From: Acidobacteriota bacterium
GTDB lineage: Bacteria; Acidobacteriota; Terriglobia; Acidiferrales; UBA7541
Direction of reading: 5' to 3'
DNA length: 5,050 nt
Assembly: GCA_003131705.1 (NCBI GenBank)
Contig: PKUY01000372.1
Coordinates: forward strand, 6,086-11,135
Shown here: in pieces, positions 1 to 4,713 of the stretch
Layout: every line of letters starts with the position of its first letter
How positions within the stretch are numbered: the stretch's first letter is position 1
Position numbers and translations under genes: made by a program
The notes under the pieces: generated by a model
The model's input: only the letters and a program-made list of their open reading frames with translations
Told to the model about the DNA's origin: nothing
Database searches by the model: none

Positions 1-127
1 ATAGCGCCGCATTGCAGGAATAATTGGAAGAGGTTCGATTATCCGGGAAAGCCGCGGGATTGACAAGCCGAGGAATTATTTGCGCTCGGGGACTGCCGCG
101 TTTGACTGATACAACGCATCGGAGGGG

Positions 128-147
128 TATTACAGAACTATTACAGA
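128..147. promoter_or_regulatory. Tandem 11-bp-spaced repeat, candidate OmpR-family operator
   Basis: The nonamer TATTACAGA occurs twice without mismatch (128-136 and 139-147), so the repeat unit is 11 bp, one helical turn. OmpR/PhoB-family winged-helix regulators bind as tandem dimers to direct repeats of this period. Known half-sites include TTAACA-N5-TTAACA for Bacillus PhoP and TGTWAH-N5-TGTWAH for WalR; here the top strand reads TTACAG-N5-TTACAG and the bottom strand CTGTAAT-N4-CTGTAAT. The repeat ends 72 bp before the desaturase start, and an OmpR-family regulator is encoded at 2158-2910. The repeat is seen directly; its use as an operator is inferred. The second copy contains a possible -35 (TTACAG, 141-146), 17 bp from a poor -10 (TGCTAG, 164-169), which would fit an activator that compensates for a weak promoter. 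Confidence 0.5.
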
Positions 148-219
148 GATGTTCGCGCGATCCTGCTAGCCTGACATAGCAATCTGACGAATAGACAATC
201 CCACACAGAGACAGGGCTT

Positions 220-1128
220 ATGACACTCGAAGACCTAGAGAAGAAACCCGCGGCTGCTGACGAAATCAATTGGGTTACTGCTACGTTCATGATGCTGTTT
301 CACGTCGGCGCGGTAGCAGCTCTGTTTTTCTTTACGTGGCCGGCTTTTCTCGTCGCGCTGTTTCTTCACTGGGCCACGGGCAGCTTGGGGATCGGCATGG
401 GCTACCACCGCCTCCTGACTCATCGCGGCTACAGAACTCCCAAGTGGGTTGAGTATTTTCTGACGACTTGCGCCGTTCTCGCTCTGGAAGGCGGACCGAT
501 TTTCTGGGTAGCGACGCATCGCATCCATCACCAATATTCCGACAAGGAAGGCGACCCGCACTCTCCGATTGACGGCAAGTGGTGGGCACATATGGGTTGG
601 ATCCTGATGGGTAAATCGATGCATCACGATACAACGACGCTCGCACGCTACGTCCCCGACCTCGCCAAAGACAAATTCCATGTCTGGATCACGAAGTACC
701 ACTACGTGCCCATCATCGTGCTCGGTGTCATCCTGCTCGCGATTGGCGGGCTGCCCTTCTTGTTCTGGGGAATTTTCCTGCGCACAGTGGTTGGTCTGCA
801 TTCGACCTGGCTGGTGAACTCGGCCACGCATTCGTGGGGCACGCGCCGGTTCGAAACCCACGACCTGTCCACGAATAGCTGGTGGGTGGCACTGCTTTCC
901 TGGGGCGAAGGCTGGCACAACAATCACCATGCTCATCCGACGTCCGCCCGTCACGGCCTGGCCTGGTACGAAGTCGACTTGAACTGGTACGGCATCTGGA
1001 CGCTCCAAAAACTCGGCCTCGCAAAAGACATCTATCGCACCAAGCTTCCGGCGAAGCAGAAACCGGGCGTGATGATTCCAACCGATGTGGTCCCCGCCGA
1101 ACCACAGAACGATCTGGTCTCGGTCTAG
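220..1128 (+). CDS. Membrane acyl-CoA (fatty acid) desaturase
   Basis: A 302-residue integral-membrane di-iron desaturase of the stearoyl-CoA/delta-9 family. The family introduces a cis double bond into a saturated acyl chain using O2 and reducing equivalents, which raises membrane fluidity. All three histidine boxes are present: HRLLTH (residues 63-68), HRIHH (100-104) and HNNHH (233-237, within EGWHNNHH). The family-typical NSATHSWG segment (200-207) and GDPHSP (111-116) are also seen. Hydrophobic stretches at about 23-60, 79-97 and 163-199 fit the usual four-helix topology with the His boxes on the cytoplasmic face. Length and motif spacing are normal for bacterial members, and there is no fused cytochrome b5 domain, so an external electron donor is needed. 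The ATG at 220 has only a weak upstream purine stretch (AGAG, 207-210). The exact substrate (acyl-CoA or lipid-bound acyl) and bond position cannot be read from the sequence. A two-component system lies directly downstream on the same strand. Confidence 0.95.
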   Translation: MTLEDLEKKPAAADEINWVTATFMMLFHVGAVAALFFFTWPAFLVALFLHWATGSLGIGMGYHRLLTHRGYRTPKWVEYFLTTCAVLALEGGPIFWVATHRIHHQYSDKEGDPHSPIDGKWWAHMGWILMGKSMHHDTTTLARYVPDLAKDKFHVWITKYHYVPIIVLGVILLAIGGLPFLFWGIFLRTVVGLHSTWLVNSATHSWGTRRFETHDLSTNSWWVALLSWGEGWHNNHHAHPTSARHGLAWYEVDLNWYGIWTLQKLGLAKDIYRTKLPAKQKPGVMIPTDVVPAEPQNDLVSV

Positions 1129-1134
1129 ACCATT

Positions 1135-1156
1135 TCGCTTCACATCCTTGAAGCGA
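1135..1156 (+). terminator. Hairpin after desaturase, possible weak terminator
   Basis: Starting 6 nt after the desaturase stop, TCGCTTCA and TGAAGCGA form a perfect 8-bp inverted repeat around a 6-nt loop (CATCCT). No run of T follows on the plus strand (the next bases are CAATTCT), so it is not a canonical intrinsic terminator. It may stabilise the desaturase mRNA 3' end, attenuate read-through into the kinase gene, or be incidental. Confidence 0.35.
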
Positions 1157-1235
1157 CAATTCTGAGAGGTCAATCAGCATTTCCGGTACCTGCTCGTGTG
1201 AAATATCTCTGGGCGAATCCTCTTGCCCGCCGCTG

Positions 1236-1241
1236 TACAAT
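1236..1241 (+). promoter_or_regulatory. Possible -10 element for the two-component operon
   Basis: TACAAT matches the sigma-70 -10 consensus at 5 of 6 positions and lies 14 bp before the preferred kinase start, which would give a very short leader. At 16-18 bp spacing I see no good -35 element (the region reads about GCGAAT). The call rests on one hexamer in the 127-bp gap between desaturase and kinase, and is weak. Confidence 0.25.
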
Positions 1242-1255
1242 CTCCAGAAGCCGCT

Positions 1256-2161
1256 ATGCGAATCACAGGCCGTCGAAAGAAAATCGCGTTTTTCATGGTA
1301 CTGGGCATCTGCCTGGTGGTCCTTGCCATAGCGCTCAACATCAGCTGGATATTCCTCAATTGGCGCGAAGGCATCCTTTTCTTCTTTGGGGTGATCGTAT
1401 TCCTCGCAATCATCACTGGATTGATCCTGAATACCACTTTCCTCGTGCGCGAGATTCGGCGGAACGAGCACCACGACAGCTTCATTAACGCGGTGACTCA
1501 CGAATTGAAAACGCCGATCACCTCCATTCGCCTCTATCTGGAAACTCTGCAGCGGCGCGAGGTGGACGACAAACAGCGACAGCAGTTCTATCAGTTGATG
1601 CTGGAAGACACGGACCGATTACGCGGGACCGTGGAACAGGTGCTGAAAGCGGGCGAGGCAGGCTATAAGCGCGCGGCACAAAACAAGATGGACATCGATT
1701 TCGTAGGCCTCGTCAGCGAGTGCATGGAATTGGCTCGCACGCGCCATCATTTGCAGCCCGCTGCCTTGCACTGGCAGGAGCCGATGAACGGCACCGAAGC
1801 TAGGGTGCAGGGCGATCCCGACGAGCTTCGCGCGGCGATCTTGAATATCCTCGATAACGCCATCAAGTATTCTGGCAGCGAAGTGGACGTATCCGTGCAA
1901 ATCGACACGTCGGACGAGAAGCGCGTTGCGCTGCGAGTTCGCGACCGTGGAGTTGGCGTACCGGCGGGCGAGCTAAAACGTATCTTCAAGCGCTTTTATC
2001 GCGTGTCGAGTCGAGCTACGCGCCAAGTGAAGGGCACCGGCTTGGGCTTGTTTATCGTTCGCGCCATTGCGCGCGCGCACGGCGGCAAGGTGTTTGCTGA
2101 GAGCGCCGGCGAGGCTCGCGGCACCACGGTGACCCTCGAATTACCAAGGAACCCATCGTGA
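1256..2161 (+). CDS. Sensor histidine kinase, two TM helices, short external loop
   Basis: A 301-residue HisKA/HATPase_c sensor kinase that autophosphorylates and passes phosphate to the response regulator encoded next to it. From the ATG at 1256, hydrophobic helices span about residues 10-34 and 39-64, joined by only about four residues (NWRE, 35-38). There is no periplasmic sensor domain and no recognisable HAMP or PAS domain. The dimerisation/phosphotransfer box has H82 in FINAVTHELKTP (76-87). The ATP-binding domain shows an N box NILDNAIKYS (197-206), G1 box DRGVGVP (230-236), F box IFKRFYR (243-249) and G2 box GTGLGL (260-265), so it should be catalytically intact. An in-frame TTG at 1223 would add 11 hydrophilic residues. 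I prefer the ATG because basic residues (RRKK) then lead straight into the first helix, although its ribosome site is weak. The short loop resembles intramembrane-sensing kinases, so a membrane-derived signal is plausible. The 3' end overlaps the regulator gene by 4 bp. Confidence 0.93.
   Translation: MRITGRRKKIAFFMVLGICLVVLAIALNISWIFLNWREGILFFFGVIVFLAIITGLILNTTFLVREIRRNEHHDSFINAVTHELKTPITSIRLYLETLQRREVDDKQRQQFYQLMLEDTDRLRGTVEQVLKAGEAGYKRAAQNKMDIDFVGLVSECMELARTRHHLQPAALHWQEPMNGTEARVQGDPDELRAAILNILDNAIKYSGSEVDVSVQIDTSDEKRVALRVRDRGVGVPAGELKRIFKRFYRVSSRATRQVKGTGLGLFIVRAIARAHGGKVFAESAGEARGTTVTLELPRNPS
2146..2151 (+). promoter_or_regulatory. Ribosome binding site fixing the GTG start of the regulator
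   Basis: AAGGAA lies inside the last codons of the kinase gene, 6 nt before the GTG at 2158. It supports GTG as the true regulator start. The overlapping GTGA (regulator start plus kinase stop) indicates translational coupling. Confidence 0.7.
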
Positions 2162-2910
2162 GCCGCGTGCTGATTGTAGAAGACGAGGCTCATCTGGCTG
2201 CGGGATTGCGGTTCAACCTGGAAGCGGAAGGACACTCCGTGCAGATTGCCGGAAACGGCGAGGTGGCGATCGAGCGGCTTCTCAAAGCCGGCGAACAATT
2301 CGATGCGGTCGTCCTCGACGTGATGCTCCCCGGTATGGATGGCTTTGCTGTTGTCTCCGCGCTGCGTAGAGCCAGGAATTATGTGCCCGTTCTTATCCTC
2401 ACGGCTCGGGGCCGTGCCGAGGACGTGCTCGCGGGCTTTGCGGCAGGAGCGGATGATTATCTCCCCAAGCCTTTCGAGCTGCCTATATTCCTGGCTCGGC
2501 TTCAGGGCCTGCTGCGGCGAAGCGCGTGGCTCGCTAGCGAGGAAAGTCGGTTAAAAAAAGCGGCCACTACCAAGAAAGGAGAAGCGGTCTCGGCCCGCAC
2601 TGTGGACGAGGGCGTGTTCTCGTTCGATGGAAAGACGATTGATTTTGACACGCTGGAGTTGCGTACGAACGGCAACACGATCCAGCTGACACTGATGGAA
2701 GCGAAACTTCTGCGTCATCTAATCCGCAGCAATGGACGAACTGTATCGCGAAAATCAATTTTGGAGAATGTGTGGGACCTGCGCGAGGATACCGACACGC
2801 GTGCCATAGACAACTTTATCGTGCGATTGCGGCGCTATCTAGAGAAAGACCCGTCCGCCCCGCGCCACCTTTTAACGGTGCGCGGGGTGGGCTATCGGTT
2901 CATCGCCTAA
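2158..2910 (+). CDS. OmpR/PhoB-family response regulator (receiver + winged helix)
   Basis: A 250-residue DNA-binding response regulator and almost certain partner of the overlapping histidine kinase. The N-terminal receiver domain (about 1-119) has the acidic pocket E8-D9, phosphoacceptor D54 in VVLDVMLPGMDG, the switch residue T82 (LILTAR), Y101 and the invariant K104 in DDYLPKPF. The C-terminal winged helix (about 152-250) has the recognition-helix region TRAIDNFIVRLRRYLE (214-229) and ends with the family signature LLTVRGVGYRF. The linker between the domains (about 122-151, rich in Lys, Ala, Thr and Glu) is longer than in typical members of 220-235 residues. Phosphorylation should promote tandem dimerisation on direct repeats spaced about 11 bp. 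Such a repeat lies upstream of the desaturase (128-147), a candidate target. The specific subfamily and regulon cannot be read from the sequence. Confidence 0.95.
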   Translation: MSRVLIVEDEAHLAAGLRFNLEAEGHSVQIAGNGEVAIERLLKAGEQFDAVVLDVMLPGMDGFAVVSALRRARNYVPVLILTARGRAEDVLAGFAAGADDYLPKPFELPIFLARLQGLLRRSAWLASEESRLKKAATTKKGEAVSARTVDEGVFSFDGKTIDFDTLELRTNGNTIQLTLMEAKLLRHLIRSNGRTVSRKSILENVWDLREDTDTRAIDNFIVRLRRYLEKDPSAPRHLLTVRGVGYRFIA

Positions 2911-2928
2911 CGCGAAGAATCTTGCTGG

Positions 2929-3429
2929 CTACTTCGGTAGAGTATTGACCATCGGCTGCGGTGAGTACGCCCGCTTCTCACCGACCCATGGCACTTTCTC
3001 AGGACTGGTCCAGGCATTAATGTACATGGACTTGAAAAGCCATGTGCCGTTCCTTTTCACGCAGAAGTTGTCCCAATTCCCGATTCCGAATACGAAATTC
3101 GTGCGGTAATCGACGTTGTATTGAAGGATCGAGAAGAAAGCCTTCACGCGCGCCCCTTCTCCTTCGCGCGTGATCAAAAAATGATTCGCCAGATGCTGGC
3201 GCCCGATCCACCAGCTCGGACGGTCGTACCAAAGCTCCTCAAACGCCTTTCGCAGCTTTTCCTTGCCCTGCAGCTTCCCTTGCCAAAGATGGTCGAGCGA
3301 GCCGTCTTCGGCAAAACAAGCCACGATGCCATCGATATCGCCCATGTCTATCGACCAGGCATATTTTGCAAACAGCTCCTGAATATCGAGCCGATCTTCC
3401 ACAGAAAGCTTCGAACCGGAATCTGACAT
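2929..3429 (-). CDS. SnoaL-like / NTF2-fold protein
   Basis: A 166-residue soluble protein of the SnoaL-like, nuclear-transport-factor-2 superfamily (cone-shaped alpha+beta barrel, as in polyketide cyclases, scytalone dehydratase and small ring-hydroxylating dioxygenase subunits). The usual opening is seen: a first helix DRLDIQELFAKYAWSID (12-28), then DIDGIVACFAEDGSLD (31-46), where Y23, D28 and D33 are typical pocket positions. A QHLANHFLI segment (78-86) follows, with H79 and H83 where many members carry pocket histidines. The C-terminal strands are aromatic (NGTWLFKSMYINAW). There is no signal peptide or membrane segment. The ATG at 3429 is supported by a strong ribosome site. It is convergent with the response regulator gene, with 18 bp between stop codons, and stands alone as a transcription unit. 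Fold-level assignment is fairly safe. The reaction, if any, is unknown, because the superfamily includes enzymes, binding proteins and inactive members. Confidence 0.8.
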   Translation of the reverse strand: MSDSGSKLSVEDRLDIQELFAKYAWSIDMGDIDGIVACFAEDGSLDHLWQGKLQGKEKLRKAFEELWYDRPSWWIGRQHLANHFLITREGEGARVKAFFSILQYNVDYRTNFVFGIGNWDNFCVKRNGTWLFKSMYINAWTSPEKVPWVGEKRAYSPQPMVNTLPK

Positions 3430-3437
3430 GGCGACAT

Positions 3438-3443
3438 CTCCTT
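3438..3443 (-). promoter_or_regulatory. Strong ribosome binding site for the SnoaL-like gene
   Basis: On the minus strand AAGGAG precedes the ATG at 3429 with 8 nt between. This is the best Shine-Dalgarno sequence in the window and fixes the start codon. Confidence 0.8.
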
Positions 3444-3494
3444 CTTCCCTTTATCTGGAATTGGCTGGCGAGTTGGGGTCGCGGCCCGGTGGCA

Positions 3495-3524
3495 ATAGTA
3501 TGCGCGCGACGGCTTTCATTGCAA
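3495..3524 (-). promoter_or_regulatory. Possible sigma-70 promoter of the SnoaL-like gene
   Basis: On the minus strand a -35-like TTGCAA (3519-3524) is followed by overlapping -10-like hexamers, CATACT (3497-3502, 16-bp spacer) and TACTAT (3495-3500, 18-bp spacer), each matching 4 of 6 consensus bases. Transcription would start about 60 nt before the coding region. It is plausible from position but rests on short, degenerate matches. Confidence 0.3.
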
Positions 3525-3798
3525 TACGGTCAGAACCGATCCGATCGTATGCTCTTGGTCATGCGCTACCGACGTCACTTTCCAGTTTCTACGACGAAAA
3601 TCCTCTCTTTCGTCAGGGTGTCTCGAGCAAGGGCGGAGTTGCACGAAGTGACAAAATCATTCCAATTGTGGAGACTGTATTAGGGGGTGGCGGCGCTCTC
3701 AGTTGGCTCACGGAGAATAACGTACAGACGCAAAGGTAGTCGATTATGACGCCAAGCAGGACGAACGCGGGATAGGTGCCGGGAGTGGCTGAGACAAA

Positions 3799-3843
3799 TG
3801 GTAGGCCCGTGCGGGCTCGAACCGCAGACCTCCACCGTGTCAA
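3799..3843 (-). pseudogene. tRNA-Val(GAC) 3' fragment, probable attachment site
   Basis: Read on the minus strand from 3843, the segment gives an anticodon loop TTGACAC (3843-3837, anticodon GAC), the 3' anticodon strand GGTGG (3836-3832), variable loop AGGTC (3831-3827), and a perfect 5-bp T stem TGCGG/CCGCA around the loop TTCGAGC (3826-3810). It continues with the 7-nt 3' acceptor strand CGGGCCT (3809-3803), discriminator A (3802) and encoded CCA (3801-3799). Upstream of the loop, where CCACC should complete the stem, the sequence is CAAAA. No D arm or 5' acceptor strand (AGGCCCG expected) follows. It is therefore a truncated tRNA that cannot function. A clean break at the anticodon loop is typical of att sites left by tyrosine-recombinase elements that integrate into tRNA genes. 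By polarity, the element should extend to the right of 3843. Confidence 0.8.
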
Positions 3844-3929
3844 TTTTGAAGTCAGAAGACTGAAACCCTTTGCCTGTCTTTCTTTTCCGGTTCTGACTAG
3901 CCCCCCCAAAGCCCCGAAATGCCCTAATC

Positions 3930-3950
3930 TTGGTGACGAATTGGTGACGA
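3930..3950. repeat. Tandem TTGGTGACGA repeat, possible integrase arm sites
   Basis: TTGGTGACGA occurs at 3930-3939 and again at 3941-3950 without mismatch, an 11-bp period. It lies 87 bp from the tRNA fragment on the inferred element side. Tyrosine integrases of the lambda type bind short direct repeats (arm sites) some tens to about 150 bp from the core, so this is a reasonable candidate. A chance repeat or a binding site for another protein is also possible. Confidence 0.4.
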
Positions 3951-3978
3951 GTTTTTGTTCCTATGTTTGCTACATCCT

Positions 3979-3992
3979 CGAATTGGAATTCG
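3979..3992. repeat. Short palindrome CGAATT-gg-AATTCG
   Basis: Six-base arms CGAATT and AATTCG flank a GG spacer. It lies in non-coding DNA 29 bp from the tandem repeat, and GAATTGG from this site also occurs at 3938-3944. It could be a dimeric protein site in the element end, but nothing ties it to a specific function. Confidence 0.25.
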
Positions 3993-4113
3993 CTGCCCCT
4001 CGTGCAAGCATTCGGTGCACTACCGAAAGGTCTTAGTTCGAATGGAATCTGGGGAACGCACCTCACAAAGTGGGCTGCTGTTCAGGAGATGAAATAAGCA
4101 AAGTGACTCACGC

Positions 4114-4704
4114 TCAGGAACGGGCGAATCTCAAGAGCAGTTCAAAGTGTCCGTGATCAGCGGCGCGTAAGGCCCGCAAATACGCCTCCTTGGCCTCTCC
4201 CGGAGCAATGACGTCCTTGCTGCCCCAGGAAAAAAAACGATGCCCGTCTTTCACAGCGACGACGTCCGCAATCAGTCGCGCATGCCTGCCGTTTCCGTTG
4301 GGAAACGCGTGGATGACGACGAGCTCATGATGAAATCGGACAGCGCACTCGTCCACCTCGTATGTCTTCTTATCTAGCCAGTACGCTGCATTCCCCAGGA
4401 GTTGGGCAAGTTTCTCGTGAATCTGATGGACCGGCACGCCAAGGTTTTTCTCTGTCTTGCGGTAGATGCCGGCCCATTTCCATGTTTGGTCAAACATGCG
4501 CCAATGGAGTTCACGAACATAATCTTCGCTGGCCGGATTCAACCGCGCTAACTGCCGGTCCGCGAGCGCCCATTGTCGGGCCCGAAGAATGTTATCGCGC
4601 TCCCATTCGTTCAACTCTTCGCGAGTGGCCAGATTGGGAATGATATCCGCCTGTTCGTCAGGGCTGAGAGGAGTATTGGAGTCGGATATGGGAGCATCAG
4701 GCAT
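4114..4704 (-). CDS. Fic/DOC-domain protein, mobile mystery protein B family
   Basis: A 196-residue Fic-fold protein. Fic enzymes typically transfer AMP, or another nucleotide or phosphate-containing group, to a hydroxyl side chain of a target protein. The active-site motif is HAFPNGNGRHAR (132-143): catalytic H132, F134, the anion-binding loop G137-N138-G139-R140, and R143. The position normally held by a metal-binding Asp or Glu is N136. The surrounding helices (FHHELVVIHAFPNGNG, then LIADVV) and the N-terminal segment LNEWERDNILRARQWA (31-46) fit the mobile mystery protein B family, as do the length and the HTH partner gene. The (S/T)xxxE(G/N) inhibitory motif of self-inhibited Fic proteins is not evident in the N-terminal region. 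The ATG at 4704 follows the partner's stop codon by 9 nt with only a weak ribosome site, which suggests coupled translation. A T8 run (coding strand, 4237-4230) falls at R156-S159, past the active site. Target and biochemical activity are unknown. Confidence 0.85.
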   Translation of the reverse strand: MPDAPISDSNTPLSPDEQADIIPNLATREELNEWERDNILRARQWALADRQLARLNPASEDYVRELHWRMFDQTWKWAGIYRKTEKNLGVPVHQIHEKLAQLLGNAAYWLDKKTYEVDECAVRFHHELVVIHAFPNGNGRHARLIADVVAVKDGHRFFSWGSKDVIAPGEAKEAYLRALRAADHGHFELLLRFARS

Positions 4705-4713
4705 CTGGGTTTC

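Larger units (their letters stand above)
3430..3798. other. Gene-free stretch on the host side of the tRNA fragment
   Basis: Apart from the ribosome site and possible promoter of the SnoaL-like gene, this 369-bp stretch holds nothing I can assign. Short open frames exist on both strands, but none has a recognisable domain, a good ribosome site or convincing protein-like composition. No repeat, hairpin with T-run or RNA fold stands out. In the integration model it is the ordinary chromosomal flank that lay downstream of the original tRNA gene. Confidence 0.5.
3844..4113. other. Non-coding element end between att site and Fic gene
   Basis: This 270-bp stretch has no convincing gene. It contains the TTGGTGACGA tandem repeat (3930-3950), the short palindrome at 3979-3992, a run of seven C (3901-3907) and a small inverted repeat GTGCA/TGCAC (4002-4006 and 4016-4020). 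I see no clear terminator downstream of the Fic gene's stop on the minus strand. Recombinase and accessory-factor sites would be expected in such a position. Confidence 0.4.

Noticed and set aside
1..63. Twenty open codons from the left edge ending in TGA (61-63)
   Set aside because: This could be the tail of an upstream gene, but it is too short to show any family feature or to tell from chance.
60..65. Perfect TTGACA -35 hexamer upstream of the desaturase
   Set aside because: No -10-like sequence occurs at 15-19 bp (the region reads about CGCTCG), so it is not called a promoter.
1122..1131. Palindrome GGTCTAGACC spanning the desaturase stop codon
   Set aside because: A 10-bp palindrome partly inside coding sequence. 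It has no partner copy and no context suggesting function.
235..1173. Long open frame of 312 codons antisense to the desaturase
   Set aside because: It lies across the certain desaturase, is rich in Arg, Pro, Cys and His without any domain, and is a codon-bias shadow. The 728-1501 minus frame fails for the same reasons.
1223..1255. TTG start extending the kinase by 11 residues
   Set aside because: The ATG at 1256 places a basic cluster directly before the first membrane helix. The extension overlaps a possible -10 element and has no ribosome site.
2553..2559. A7 run in the response-regulator linker as a programmed slippage site
   Set aside because: The frame is intact through a complete winged-helix domain, and there is no stimulatory structure or alternative product. 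The run is explained by a TTA-AAA-AAA codon series.
2929..2940. CTAC-TTCG-GTAG hairpin between the convergent genes
   Set aside because: It has a stable tetraloop but only a 4-bp stem and no T-run on either strand, and it overlaps the SnoaL-like stop codon. Not supportable as a terminator.
3428..3739. Plus-strand frame of 103 codons whose ATG overlaps the SnoaL-like start
   Set aside because: It has no ribosome site and no recognisable motif, and it occupies the promoter region of the opposite gene. It could only be revived by conservation in relatives.
3776..4036. Plus-strand frame with RARTADLHRV and minus-strand frame 3680-4066
   Set aside because: Both run across the tRNA fragment. RARTADLHRV is simply the translation of the antisense of the T arm and anticodon arm, a known source of spurious proteins.
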